Below, one piece after another: positions 1 through 11,821 of a DNA stretch of 64,000 nucleotides. Origin of the DNA: Panax quinquefolius (lineage: Eukaryota > Streptophyta > Magnoliopsida > Apiales > Araliaceae); NCBI GenBank assembly GCA_020205615.1, contig CM035162.1, positions 47,710,076 to 47,774,075 on the forward strand, read 5' to 3'. Below the pieces are notes generated by a model. That model was not told the DNA's origin, did not search any database, and was given only the letters and a program-made list of their open reading frames with translations. Both the position numbers and the translations under genes were made by a program. Every line of letters starts with the position of its first letter. Positions within the stretch are counted from its first letter, which is position 1.

Positions 1-5
1 TGAAG

Positions 6-3000
6 GTGGACAAATTTATCTTTCCGGCTGACTTCATCATTTTGGATTACGAGGAAAATAAAAGTATACCAATTATACTGGGGAGACCATTTTTAGCCAC
101 AAGAAAGACTCTGATCGATGTGCAGAAGGGGGAACTCACTATGCGTGTTCATGATCAAGAGGTCACCTTTAATGTCTTCAAATCTATGAAGTTTCCAGCA
201 GATGAAGAGGAATGTTTCCTAGTTGATTTGGTGGATCAGGTAGTAAATGATGAAGTACAGAGTCGAGTGGATGATGAACCTTTGAGGAGAATAATTGCTA
301 AAAATTCAGATTTGGAGGACGAGGAACTTGACAAACTTGTGCAATATCTGGATACCACTCCACAAGTCGAAAAATTCAGAACACCTATTGAGCCATTGAC
401 AAAAGCGGGAGAATCCTCAGTAAAATTAAAGCCATCTCTTGAGACACCTTCAGAACTTGAATTTCCAGAACATCTCAGGTATGCATTTTTAAATAAAGAT
501 TCAAAGCTACCTGTGATTTTTTCTTCTGCATTAACATCTGTTCAGGAAGAAAAACTACTACGAGTGCTTCGAGAGTTTAAGTCAGCTATTGGCTGGACCA
601 TAGCGGATATCAAAGGGATCAGCCCTTCGTTTTGCATGCATAAAATCCCGATGGAAGATGGAAGTAAGCCGTCGGTTGAGCAACAAAGGAGACTTAATCC
701 GATAATGAAAGAAGTGGTTAAGAAAGAGGTGCTAAAATGGCTGGATGTAGGCATAATCTATCTGATCTAAGATAACTCATGGCTGAGCCCAGTGCTAGTG
801 TGTACCAAAAAAGGGTGGCATGACTGTAGTGGCTAATGAGAATAATGAGTTGATTCCAACACGAACAGTAACAGGGTGGAGAGTATGCATGGACTACCGC
901 AGGCTCAACAAGGCTACAAGGAAAGATCATTTTCCACTTCCATTCATTGATCAGATGTTGGACAGATTAGCAGGTCATGAGTACTATTCCCTACTAGACA
1001 GATATTTGGGCTATAATCAAATAATGATAGCTCCGGAAGACAAGGAAAATATAACTTTCACATGTCCTTACGGCACATTCGCTTTCAGAAGAATGTCTTT
1101 TGGGTTGTGCAACGCTCCAACCAATTTTTAGAGATGCATGATGGCTATATTTTTAGATATGGTGGAGCAGAATGTTGAAGTATTTATGGATGATTTCTCA
1201 GTCTTTGGGGACTCATTTGATCTATGCCTTAAAAATTTGGTGATAGTTTTGAAGCGGTGTGTTGAAACAAATCTAGTACTGAACTGGGAAAAATGTCATT
1301 TTATGGTACAAGAAGGAATCATACTGGGCCATAGAGTATCGAAGAAGGGACTCGAGGTAGATAGGGCAAAGTTGGAAACTATAAAGAAATTGCCACCACC
1401 TACTTCGGTAAAATGTGTTCGCAGCTTTCTGGGACATGCAGGTTTCTACCGCAGATTCATCAAAGACTTCTCTAAGATAACTAAACCACTATGCAGTTTA
1501 TTGGAGAAGGATGCGCATTTTAACTTTGATGACGCTTGTGTGTCGGCATTTGAGCACCTTAAAGGGAAATTAACATCAGCACCAATTATTATTGCACCAG
1601 ATTGGGAATTGCCATTTGAGCTGATGTGTGATGCCAGTGATTACACCGTAGGGGCTGCTTTGGGGTAGAGAAAAGAGAAGATGTTTCATGTTATTTATTA
1701 TGCCAAAGAAGACCCTTACGATGCTGCGGTGAACTACACCGCCACGGAGAAAGAGTTATTGGCAGTGGTATACGCTTTTGATAAATTTTGAGCATATTTA
1801 ATCGGCACAAAGGTGATAGTATATACGGATCACGCCGCAATTCGACATTTAGTGGTGAAGAAGGATGCAAAGCCTCGTTTGATCTGATGGATTTTATTAC
1901 TGCAGGAATTTGATTTGGAAATCAAGGACAGGAAGGGCACTGAAAACCAAGTGGCAGACCACTTATCTCGACTTGAGAATCCGAAAAGGGAGACAGATGA
2001 CAAGGTTTTAATCAATGAATCCTTTCCACATGAATAGTTGTTTGTGGTAAAAGGGGAAGTGCCTTGGTTTGCAGACTACACAAACTATTTGGTGAGTAAG
2101 ATGCTACCTTCTGACTTGGCGGGTTATCAAAAGAAGAAATTTATGCATGATGTTAAATGGTATATATGGGATGAGCCTTATTTGTTTAAACAGTGTTCTA
2201 ATCAAGTTATAAGAAGGTGTATTCCATATAGCGAAACCGAAGGGATTTTGTAGGATTATCACTCTACTGCGTATGGAGGTCACTATGGTGGTGAAAGAAC
2301 AGCAGCTAGAATACTACAGGCAGGATTCTACTGGCTGACAATTTTCAAAGATGCATACAGTTTTGTCCTGCGGTGTGATGGATGTCAGCGAGTGGGGAAC
2401 ATCTCTAAAAGGAATGAAATGCCATTGAATACAATCTTGGAAGTAGAAATTTTTGATGTATGGGGAATTGATTTTATGGGGTCTTTCGTTTCTTCCTGCA
2501 GAAATCTCTACATTTTGCTCACTGTAGATTATGTCTCGAAATGGGTAGAAGTGGCAGCTCTTCCGACAAATGATGCCAAGGTCGTTCTCAGATTTTTACA
2601 CAGAAATATCTTAACGAGGTTTGGGACCCCAAGGGCTATCATTAGTGACGAAGGCAGTCACTTTTGTAACATTCAGTTTACAGCTTTGTTGGCTAAATAT
2701 GGGGTGAATCATCACATTGCTATGGCATATCACCCACAAACGAATGGCCAAGCTAAAGTGTCAAATTAAGAAGTTAAGAGAATCCTGGAGAAAGTTGTGA
2801 ATCCCACAAGGAAGGACTGGTCATTTAAGTTGGATGATGTAGTATGGGCTTATAGGATGGCATATAAGACAATATTGGGTATGTCACCTTTTCAACTCGT
2901 GTATGGAAAAGCCTGCCACCTTCCTATGGAGCTCGAGCATAAAGCATATTGGGCAATTCGAAAGCTAAATTTTGATTTGAAAGCTATCGGGGAGAAACGC

Positions 3001-3348
3001 ATACATCAACTCAATGAGTTGGATGAATTCAGATTGCAGGCATACGAAAATTCGAAGCTGTATAAGGAGAAAGTGAAGAAATGGCATGACCAAAAAATCA
3101 TTGAGAGAGCATTTGAACCAGGACAAAGGGTTTTACTTTATAACTCCAGACTTAAACTTTTTCCTGGGTAGCTGAAATCGAGGTGGTCAGGACCATTTAC
3201 AGTGAAAACTGTTTTTCCATATGGTGCAATTGAAATATTCGATACATTGCCAGACAAGCCTTTTAAGGTGAATGGACAGCGCTTAAAACATTACTTTGGT
3301 GGTGAGGTAGACAGACAAAAAGTTGCCTCAATTCTTTCTTCAACATGA
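6..3348 (+). pseudogene. Athila pol polyprotein (protease end, RT, RNase H, integrase), broken
   Basis: The region encodes the enzymes that copy and integrate the element. It reads in one frame to about 810, then in a second frame from 820 to the final stop at 3346-3348, so there is a single frameshift near the AAAAAAGGG run. Premature stops lie at 768, 1129, 1666, 1789, 1885, 2035, 2251, 2767 and 3169. Visible landmarks are ILGRPFLAT (protease end), CMDYRRLN and FMDD (RT, near 1185), CDAS and YTDH (RNase H), CDGCQR (integrase zinc-binding end), DFMG and SDEG (first two catalytic Asp), and GKACHLP near 2910. The integrase Glu expected in NGQAEVSN is Lys (codon 2755-2757). Start lies left of the window. 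Confidence 0.9.
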
Positions 3349-4088
3349 GCATCAGTGACAGTCAAGCTAATTAACTATAACTTAGCGCTTGATGGGAGGC
3401 AACCCATTATTTTCTATCTCTAAAATCCCTCTTTCACTCTTTATTTATTTAGTTAAGTTATTTCGTTAACTCAATTTCAACCTAAGTTAAGACCATGCGA
3501 TTATCTCTGCATAATTAACATACTAGATGATATTGAAGGGGAGCGTGTATATGAATTGTGTAAAATGAGGGTGATACAATAGACATTCATGTTTATTTAT
3601 TAAACCATGCTTTGATAAGGTCTATTGATGAATTCCAGGTGTATTGGAGAGCACGCATTTCTGTCTTGCAGAGTCTAAAATATAAAAGCAAGCGGTGTAG
3701 GAAGCGAGGATCGCGCTGACCTCGCGATATGAACACAACACTTGACCATACGCAAGGCCTTCTACACATCAAGTATGAACCAATAATGCCACTTTGCGCC
3801 TGCACTGAAAACCATTTTAAGGACGTGTAGCCTTGCGATATGATAGACGATGGAAATATTTTTAAAAGTATAATATCCGAGTTGTGGTCTAATTGGGTCT
3901 CTCATTTAATATAACAGAAGCGTATTATTTTGTTCTCCTATATTCAGAAGACTCATCAACTCTCATTAAAGTTCATACCCACAAATCTGCTTCCTGGCAT
4001 AAATCTAGGGTTCTACTTGAGTTGTGTAGCAGTAAGTTTGGGGGCATGCTCATCAACAATTCCTCTGCATTCTCTCTATCATCCGCAT
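3349..4088 (+). other. Athila spacer between pol and second ORF
   Basis: No supported gene. It holds the motif GGGAGGCAACCCA at about 3394-3406, which commonly follows pol in Athila elements. Near 4034-4046 is a purine/pyrimidine block AAGTTTGGGGGC that resembles the functional polypurine tract further downstream. Confidence 0.6.
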
Positions 4089-5219
4089 ATGGGTCCAAAA
4101 AGAGCACGCGCAATCTCCATCTCTTCTTCATTAGAATCTTCCTCCGATAACCAAGAAGAGGATGTCTTGGACGAGAGTAAATTTATCAGTTTGGAGGCCC
4201 AGCAGGACTATTATCGGAGTGTGGCCAAATCTTTTCTGAAGGAACGGGGACTTCTACGAGAAGCGGGATGGCCAACTACGTATATATGATAAAGCGAAAG
4301 AGACTATGTTGGTTTGACTGCATCTCCTATGCCTATCCCCATTGGCATTGTTAGAGAATTTTATGCGAATGCTGAGGAGATTATAACAAGAGGCATAACG
4401 CTGGTTCGAGAAGAGCAGGTGAATTTTCAACCTTCAGCGATCAGAGAAGTATTCAACATATATGACGCACCACCCACCGGGCCTGACAATTGGATAGAAG
4501 GTGAATATTTAGAAACAGATCTAGCAGTTGTGATTACTGATTTGTGTATTTCGGGCACCAAATGGAAGTATAAGGCTGGAACAACTGAACCAAAATCATT
4601 TCCATCGTTAGCATTGAATCTATATGCCCAAGCATGGAACCTGTTTATCTGTGCCAAGCTAGTTTCGTCAGCTCATTACAATGCAATAACCACCGAGCGT
4701 GCTATTATTTTGCGGGGAATCATAAAAGGCAAATACATTGATGTAGGCCTTTTAATTCATCAAAACATGTTGCGTTATATGCGAGGGAGCAGAACTGGGA
4801 CTATTTCGCATGCATCTGCAGTAGCCATGCTCTGTACCCAATAAGGAGTCCAATGGAATAATGAGTAGATGCAGTACCCAAACCATGCAATCACTCATGC
4901 TACTATTGCCAGATTCAAGGAGTGGACTGGTGGTGTACCACACCCACGCGGATTAGGATTCCTCATTCAGCCCACTTTTTCAGAGTCATCACAGTTGCCC
5001 CCTCAGACAGATGAGGCAGGCCCGTCCACGCACGCACGTGCCACCCATGGTGATCGCCAGCTCCGAAGGTTGGAGCGAAAAGTCAATGCCATATACGATA
5101 ATTTTGGCACATTTACGACGGGACTCACAAGGGCCTTGGTTGAAGCTTTTGCGCAGCAAGGAATGATGCTAAAGTGGCCTCAGTTCGGAACCGCAGCGCC
5201 ATATCCACCACTAGATTAA
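4089..5219 (+). pseudogene. Athila second ORF (env position), 'putative plant transposon protein' type, broken
   Basis: It starts at a good ATG (MGPKRAR, 4089) and stays in one frame to 5219, interrupted by stops at 4287, 4290, 4842 and 4866. The central part with REFYANAEE near its start, then W..GEYLETDL and SSAHYNAITTERAIILRGI, resembles the domain annotated in plant proteomes as a putative plant transposon protein (family often listed as Transposase_32, PF20167, from memory). It sits where Athila carries its env-like gene, but I see no signal peptide or membrane anchor. The C-terminal part has a short Arg/Glu-rich stretch that could be coiled coil. Function is unknown. Confidence 0.7.
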
Positions 5220-6462
5220 CCACCCGAGGAGGGTGGTACCACCGATAATTAGGGGAGTTTTTCGTTACCCTTTACCTACATTCAATGGGGCATTGAATAT
5301 TCTAAGTTTGGGGGTATTGGGGAGTAGTGTAGTTTTTGCATGATTAGTTTAATTTGTTTAGTTCTAGCATGATTAGTTTAAGTTTCGTAGTTTTTGCATG
5401 ATTAGTTTTAAATTTTTCCATGATATAGTTATTTGTTGAATATTTTTATAGTCTATTCTTTAGTTTCATGTTTAGTTTGTATATCTCACAGTTCTTGCCG
5501 TATAGAAATTTTTGTCTAGCCAATGATGATAATGAAGTTTTTAAATGATTTTTGAGTATTTTGGCTAATATGAACTGAGATATATTGTTTTACACAAAGC
5601 AATTCATAATGTTGTTTAAATGTTTTCGGTTTGCACAAATGTGTTCACAAACACTTATAGGTATAAGAAGTATATGTTGCATTGCTCGATAGAAAAATGT
5701 AGTTTTAAAAAGGGAAATATGTGAAAAGTGAGTTAGACTTATAAAACATTGATTTTTAAACTTTGGGAAAACATGGGTATGTTATGTATTAAAAAAAGAG
5801 AAAAAGAAAAGAAAAATAGTAATGACGTGCCTAGTCTTATTTTGGGGCCCTGGCTACTTGAGTGAGTAGGCCCGAGGGGATTGTCTCTACACCTAGCGCC
5901 CTAAGGTCTTTCATGGTCTGGGAGTCGTTGGTCGAAAGGTCGCTAAGGTGTAGCAGTGTTGCCTAATGGAGTAAGACATTGCCCAGTCATGTAGAAAAAG
6001 AAAAATAAAATAAAAATAGCAATAAACCCCGCGGGAAAGTGCGAAAGTCGCCCTTGTGAGTAAAAATAAAGCAGTTAAGCCCATTGTTGAACCTTAGTTT
6101 ATTTTAAGATGTTGGAATAGTCTTGATTGCATATATATACATAAGTCTTGATTTAAGCTATAATTTTCTGTTTTGAGCAATATAACATGAGTATTCTGTG
6201 CCTAAATCAAGTTTTGGCGAATACAACACACACACACACACACACACAGCATCTCTACAGTATTTGTGAATTATCTGAATGTATGACATTATACCTGCAG
6301 TTTGGTTTGAATCTATATTCTTGAATCTAGAGGCAAATTGGACTGAAATTCTATGATAGTTGGAACAATGTGAGATTAGTTGCATCATAATTTAGTTGCA
6401 TAGTAATATAGCTATATTTTCCTTGTTCATTAATTTGCATTGCTTGAGGGCAATCAACGGTT
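5220..6462 (+). other. Athila 3' noncoding region
   Basis: About 1.2 kb without a supported gene. It includes a second AAGTTTGGGGGTAT block (near 5303-5316), short AT-rich repeats of TTTTTGCATGATTAGTTT at 5334-5420, a mixed-composition patch at 5820-6060 and a CA microsatellite. Confidence 0.6.
6226..6248. repeat. (AC)n microsatellite
   Basis: About 11 AC dinucleotides in the Athila 3' noncoding region. Confidence 0.9.
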
Positions 6463-6478
6463 CAAGTTTGGGGGTATT
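6463..6478 (+). promoter_or_regulatory. Athila polypurine tract
   Basis: CAAGTTTGGGGGTATT lies directly before the LTR start TGATAAGTTGG. This is the position of the plus-strand primer for reverse transcription. Confidence 0.75.
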
Positions 6479-8196
6479 TGATAAGTTGGTTTTATACCTA
6501 CTTATGGAGTACACATTCATGCGAACTATGCCCATCTCAAGTACATTTTAGTATGTTTTAGCTGCATTTCATGTTAGTTTGCATTACATATACTTAAAAC
6601 TCCTTTTGGTGAATAAGTGCAGGAATCGGCCTAATTTGGTGGTATTATAGGGCACGAGGCTAATGGACGCATGAGGCGAGGCAAAAGCTAGAATATGCAT
6701 GGCTGAGGATTGAGTGGAGCATGGATGGACATAGGATACTTCAGTAGTAGCAGCAACAATGTAGAACCAAACTCAGGAGCAGAACCAGAGTTCATCAACG
6801 GTAAGCCACGCGGCCGCGCGACAGGATGAACTTGGAGACGCACGCCCGTGCGAATACCTAGCCAGACAATGGTACCAACTGCAAGTTACTCGGCCGCGAG
6901 CATGACAAGCTTAGGGACGCAGCCGCCTTGCGAGCCCGGGACCGACATCGTGGACTTACTACAAGTCTCGCTACCAAGAGAGAATGTGCTTCTGAGAGCC
7001 TTGTGCCATGCGAGGCCCTAAATCAGCTGATTTGTTTTATTTTATTTTTTTAATTAAAATGGTTGTACTTGATTTAAAACGATATCTGACTGGTGTCAGA
7101 CGTATCTTTGGTATCTTTTCATCTTTTGACATATTTTTCATCATCGTAATTAGGGTTACTCTCTGGGAGAGATTCCAACGTAGAAGGAGGCCAAAACTCT
7201 ACTTTTCTACTTCTTCTTGGAAGTTTTTACCAGAGTGGATTATTATTATTATTTTGCTAGAATTTTATGAGGATTTGAATATTAATAGTGAATTCTATTC
7301 AGCAATTGGTTTTGATAGTTCTATCTTTCATCTTTCAATTGTTTGTTTATTAAACATGTTTAAATTTGATCCTATGATGGCTTTTGGTTCAGTCATGAAC
7401 TAAACTCCATTATGAAATTCTAACAGATTTTAATATGTAGTTTGATTGTATGCTTGAATGTTGGGTTATTTTACATATCATATGGGATTTCTATCATGAT
7501 TGTGTTGCATGTATGAATGCTTGATCATCATTCATTTCAGTACTTGTATGGAATTGACAATGAACATGCAAGTATAGATTGTAATCATGATAGTATACGT
7601 ATATGTGGCTGTTTTATATGGCTTGTGTATTTCGTGAACCAGATAGACATATACTGTTTCACCGTATAAGTTAGAATAAGGGCTTGAACTTAAATTCAAT
7701 ATAATTGCAATTTCACATAAACATATAGTGATTTTGGTTATATTGATGATTACATAGAGTCTATCATCTGTGGATGTTGTGTAAGTAGGTCTTAGTGCAT
7801 TGAAAAATGGCTAAAACTATTTAGTGCTATTGGCTACTTTCCTATGATATGTGAACAAGTCATGCATGATAGTGGCGATTGAATGAAATATTAAATGAAG
7901 TTAGGATCCCATTATTTCTATATTTGATTTATTCCATTGTTATTATTGTTTTAGTTGTTATTTGCAATTCGAGAACAAACCACACTTAGTCATTAGTTTG
8001 AGCATCTAAATATAGTGATTTAATTAATGCATAATGATTTAAATTAAACAACTTTCTCTGTGGGATCAATACTTTACTTGATCTGTATTGCTTGTTGACA
8101 CATGTATGCTTGCATAAGTTAGAGCTCTTTTGTTAAGACTAAAAAAGAGGGAACACAGTTCATCAGGGATATCTGTGATAATTCTAGTCCCCATCA
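6479..8196 (+). repeat. Athila 3' LTR
   Basis: The LTR starts TGATAAGTTGG just after the polypurine tract and ends CCCCATCA, about 1.72 kb, a usual Athila length. It contains a GC-rich patch (6800-6960) with two related CGGCCGCG-centred units in otherwise AT-rich DNA. Open frames inside it are not supported as genes. The 5' partner is outside the window. Confidence 0.75.
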
Positions 8197-8366
8197 CAAG
8201 TTATGGGAGCAAACAGTCGTCACATCCCGTTGGAAAACCATCCAACAAACCACATACATCATACATTTGTATTATGGTGCAGTCCATTGCATCATGAATA
8301 TCTTGTTACATTTCAAGTGTCTAGTATTCTTTATCTTATCCACACCATTACGTTGCATATATATGA

Positions 8367-8380
8367 TAAAAAGGGGCATC
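8367..8380 (+). promoter_or_regulatory. Polypurine tract of Tat-type fragment
   Basis: TAAAAAGGGGCATC directly precedes the LTR start TGTAGACAC. The same junction occurs on the - strand at 12169-12182. Confidence 0.65.
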
Positions 8381-8439
8381 TGTAGACACTCAAAATTATT
8401 CATTCATGTTACTAACCTTGCAGGAGGGCAAAATCATCT

Positions 8440-9030
8440 TCCAGAGATAACCCTAGAAGTCAAATCAGTATAGTCCCGGAGACAACCCCAGGATACTCAG
8501 TCTTTACCATCTCAAAGACAACCCCGAGATATTCAATTCCAGTCCTGGAGACAACCCCGGGAGTTTCAGTTTCAACCTAGGAGACAACCCCGAGGAATGC
8601 AATTCTAGTTCCAGAGATAACCCCGGGATTCCACAGTTCCATCTCGGAGACAACCCCGGGAGTTTCAGTTTTAACCTCAGAGACAACCCCGAGGAATGCA
8701 ATTCTAGTTCCAGAGATAACCCCGGAATTCCTCAGTTCCATCTTGAAGATAACCCCGAAATCTTCAGTTCCAATCCCAGAGACAACCCTGAGAGTTTCAG
8801 ACCCAGCCTCGGAGATAACCCCGAGGCATGCAGTTGCAGTTCCGGAGATAACCTCAGAAATGCTTGTTTCAAACCCTGCGATTAGCTTCAACACTCGGTG
8901 ATAGCCCTAAGGCACTCAGCTCCAAACTTGGAGATAATCCCGGAAGGACAGACATTCAGCACGTGCAGTAGCCTAATCTCAGAGATAACCCTGAGCAACG
9001 ACTGCTAAATCAGCCCAAAACCGGATATAA
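8440..9030 (+). repeat. Degenerate ~33-bp minisatellite in Tat-type U3
   Basis: About 17 units carry the core GAGAYAACCCCGG, spaced about 30-40 bp. The related LTR on the - strand has about ten units at 11822-12110. Frames crossing it give repetitive peptides on the - strand and are repeat artefacts. Confidence 0.85.
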
Positions 9031-9456
9031 CCCCGGTCAGGGGCAAAATCATCTTTTTGCTACCTCAATCCAACATTCGCGCCGTCTCAACATTTCAACA
9101 TATATTAGAAATAGAAATGTCCTACAAGAACCAATAGCTCCAATCTCGAGTGACAACTACACAAAGACAGCACACCGTATAGAATTTGAAGCTTGAAGAC
9201 CTGGGCATGGTCCCATCTTCCTGACTTCGTACAACCTCTTATCCCATGTCACTGCATAGCTCTCGACAATAACATGCTATAAAAGGTCTTATACACCTCG
9301 ATCGGATGCCCAGATTGAAGTTTTGAAAGTTTGAGCGGACAACATGTTGCACGCGTGCACGTACTTCAAGACGGTGGGACCCACGGAGCCCGGGGCACCC
9401 CGGGCAGCCACAGGTACACCTGTGGAAGCCGCAGGTACACCTGTGGATCCCCCCTC

Positions 9457-9465
9457 TATAAATAG
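9457..9465 (+). promoter_or_regulatory. TATA box of Tat-type LTR
   Basis: TATAAATAG lies 1.07 kb into the LTR. Upstream are two copies of the palindromic AGGTACACCT and a CCCGGGGCACCCCGGG palindrome (about 9390-9405). The same arrangement is conserved in the inverse LTR at 11469-11540. Confidence 0.55.
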
Positions 9466-10501
9466 AGGGCTTAGGGCAGCCATTTTACTTGAGAAAAGGG
9501 CGAGGAAGCCCTGTCCAATTTGCTCTGTACACACTATAAATTGAGTGCTTTCTCATTTTAAACACTTGTGAGCTTATATTTGGATATATTTTTACCGGCG
9601 GGAGCCGAGTATTCATCCATTTAAAGCTATTGAAGACTTCTTTGGCAGTCCACTGTAAGCCCGTCGACGTTGGGATTTTTAATTGTCCCTTTCCGTTACT
9701 TATTCTTTGGTGTTCTCATTTAAGGTGAGATTTATTTGAAAAAACAAGTGAAAAAAGACCGACAAGTATAATGTCGACGATGGACTGTTAAAAGTCGCCA
9801 GGTGGTTTTTTAAATTGTTGTTCCAACACAACCGAGAAAAGGTTTTCACATTGACCCAGTGATGTGACACTACTAAACAGGTTGGTGAAACCGAGATTCA
9901 TTAAGGTCCGGGGACTTGATTATGCGGAAGGAAGGTGTTAGGCACCCCCCGACATCCGTGCATGTTACCACGGTGACCGCCTCTTTTCAAGAAATTGTTA
10001 TCTGAATGTGTGTGTGTGTGTATGGGTCAATGTGATGTTATTTGGAAGTGGTGCGAGGCCTCGTTCGCACCTATATACACAGGATTTGAATTTATGTAAA
10101 AATTCAATTTTTAGCAAGATATAGCAATGATGTTTTATAAAAAAGGTTTTTCAAACCCTGATGCTCAATAGTAATTGAGACCTTTTACACTTCCATTTTA
10201 TTAAGTTTTTGACTGGATTAATTTTATTTTCGAGATGAGAAGCATTTGTAAGAAAATAATGTACAAAAATAATGCCGATTTTCTCGTGGGTATGAAAACC
10301 ATCTGAGGAAATTCAGACACCGCAGAATAATTTACAAGCTACTTACAGCTAAAAATGTCCATCACGGGAACTGAATATAGATCCAATAGGTTGAATCTGT
10401 GATCACATGATTCCTAGGCGCACCTGATACCGCAATTTGTATGAAAGCAGTAAGCAGGTATATATATAAAAGTTGTAAATATATATACAGACATGATCAC
10501 A

Positions 10502-10770
10502 AACCACGAAGCACCTCCATGGGGGATCAGAAAATGTAAATAAAGCTGTAAAAGCTATCAACCGCCACGGAGGAAACTCCAGGCGGGACAAAACGTAAAT
10601 AAAGATGTAAAAGTTATCAACCACCACAGAGGAAACTCCAGGCGGGACAAAACGTAAATAAAGCTGTAAAAACGATCAACTGCCATGAAGTAAACTCCAA
10701 GCAGGACGAAACGTAAAGAAAGCTGTAAAAGCGATCAACCACCACGAAGTAAACTGCAGGTGGGACGAAT
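10502..10770 (-). repeat. 60-bp tandem repeat, about 4.5 copies
   Basis: Successive units share GGAAACTCCAGGCGGGAC and GTAAATAAAGCTGTAAAA, with a period close to 60 bp. Frames across it are not supported as coding. Confidence 0.85.
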
Positions 10771-10785
10771 ATATATATATATAAG

Positions 10786-11013
10786 CAATAAACGCACCAG
10801 ATGTAAAATCTAGGCTCATCGAACAGAGTTCGACAACAGTTCATATATATATATATATTTAAGCTAGTAAACGCACCGGATATAAAATCCAGGCTCATCG
10901 AACAGAGTCCGACACACAGTTCATATATATATATATATATTTACTTATATATATGAACTGTGTGTTGAACTTTGTTCGATGAGCCTTGATTTTACATCAG
11001 GAGCGTTTACTTG

Positions 11014-11014
<1 letters not shown>
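10786..11014. repeat. Direct and inverted ~68-bp repeats forming a palindrome
   Basis: Copies at 10786-10849 and 10863-10932 are direct repeats containing GGCTCATCGAACAGAG. The copy at 10944-11014 is their reverse complement, separated from the second only by a TA-rich loop. A hairpin of about 150 bp is possible. Confidence 0.85.

Positions 11015-11017
<3 letters not shown>

Positions 11018-11067
<50 letters not shown>
11018..11067. repeat. (TA)n microsatellite
   Basis: About 25 TA units inside the Tat-type LTR, next to the palindrome. Confidence 0.95.
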
Positions 11068-11071
<4 letters not shown>

Positions 11072-11468
11072 CAAAAAAAACGCCCGCACTAAAGTTCAGG
11101 CTCAATCGAGGCATAACTCGATAATGTTAGTCTATATATATAAATATATATATATATACAAACTGAAAATAAAACCACGGACCGAAGTTCGGGAAAACGC
11201 ACGCAACACTACTCTCAACGTGAAGAATGGTGTGTGCAGAGATGAAGAGAAAGGCTTTAAAGTGTGTGAGAAGGCTTATAGTGGGCTACCAAAGAAGGCT
11301 TCTATATCTTTAAAGTGGATGAAACTCGGCTCCCGCCGGTACAAAAGTAGCTATATGTGAGCTCACAAGTGTTTAAAATGGGAAAGCACTCAATTATATC
11401 GCAAGTACGAACAAATTTGACAAATACTCCTCGCTCTTTCTCTTACAAATATGGCCACCCCAAGCCCT

Positions 11469-11477
11469 CTATTTATA
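11469..11477 (-). promoter_or_regulatory. TATA box of - strand Tat-type 3' LTR
   Basis: CTATTTATA on + reads TATAAATAG on -. It lies about 0.7 kb into the LTR, in the same context as 9457-9465. Confidence 0.55.
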
Positions 11478-11821
11478 GAGGGGGGAGCCGCAGGTGTAGC
11501 AGCAGGTGTACCTGAGGCTGCCCGGGGTGCCCCGGGTAGTGTGGGTCTAGCCGTGTCGAAGTACGTACACTCAGACAACGCGTTGTTCGCTCGGTTGTTC
11601 ATAACTTTCTGAGAGCTACACAATTACATAGGATTTGCCCTTTTTTGATTCCGAAATGGCATTCCCGGGTTTCCGTCAAGTAGTCCGTTGAGCCGTTTTG
11701 CGTAGTTTACGCTTGAAAGTTAAGATATTGTTCTCGTGGGACTTCTATTGAAGTAATTTGAGTTGAAATGATTTGATTTGATGTGAGCTAAAGTTGAGTT
11801 GGCAAAATGACCATTTTGCCC

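Larger units (their letters stand above)
1..8196 (+). mobile_element. Athila-lineage Ty3/gypsy retrotransposon, 3' portion, decayed
   Basis: The order protease end, RT, RNase H, integrase, a second ORF, a polypurine tract and one LTR is seen on the + strand. The integrase C-terminal signature [15 protein letters not shown] and the protease-end ILGRPFLAT are typical of the Athila lineage. Gag and the 5' LTR lie outside the window. The right end ends in CCCCATCA and abuts sequence belonging to a Tat-type element, so Athila inserted there. The left TSD is not available. All coding parts are broken, so the copy is old and inactive. Confidence 0.85.
8197..9661 (+). mobile_element. Tat-type Ty3/gypsy element fragment: 3' internal end plus partial LTR
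   Basis: The segment 8250-8380 resembles, in inverse orientation, the DNA at 12169-12270. Both end in a purine tract AAGRGGGGCATC followed by TGTAGACACTCAAAATT. The LTR therefore starts at 8381 and runs to about 9661, where similarity to the opposite-strand copy stops inside the transcribed part. The left side was cut by the Athila insertion at 8196/8197. No coding sequence remains. Confidence 0.7.

Noticed and set aside
4089..5219. True retroviral-type envelope gene
   Set aside because: It is in the env position, but no signal peptide, furin-like site or membrane anchor is seen. The sequence fits a plant transposon-associated domain better.
7008..7403. 131-codon frame in the Athila LTR
   Set aside because: It lies within LTR DNA, is low-complexity hydrophobic and has no recognised domain.
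8504..8894. Open frames with repeated GLSPRL-like peptides on -
   Set aside because: They are products of the 33-bp minisatellite.
10986..11360. 124-codon frame with an IY repeat
   Set aside because: It is a translation of a TA microsatellite within an LTR.
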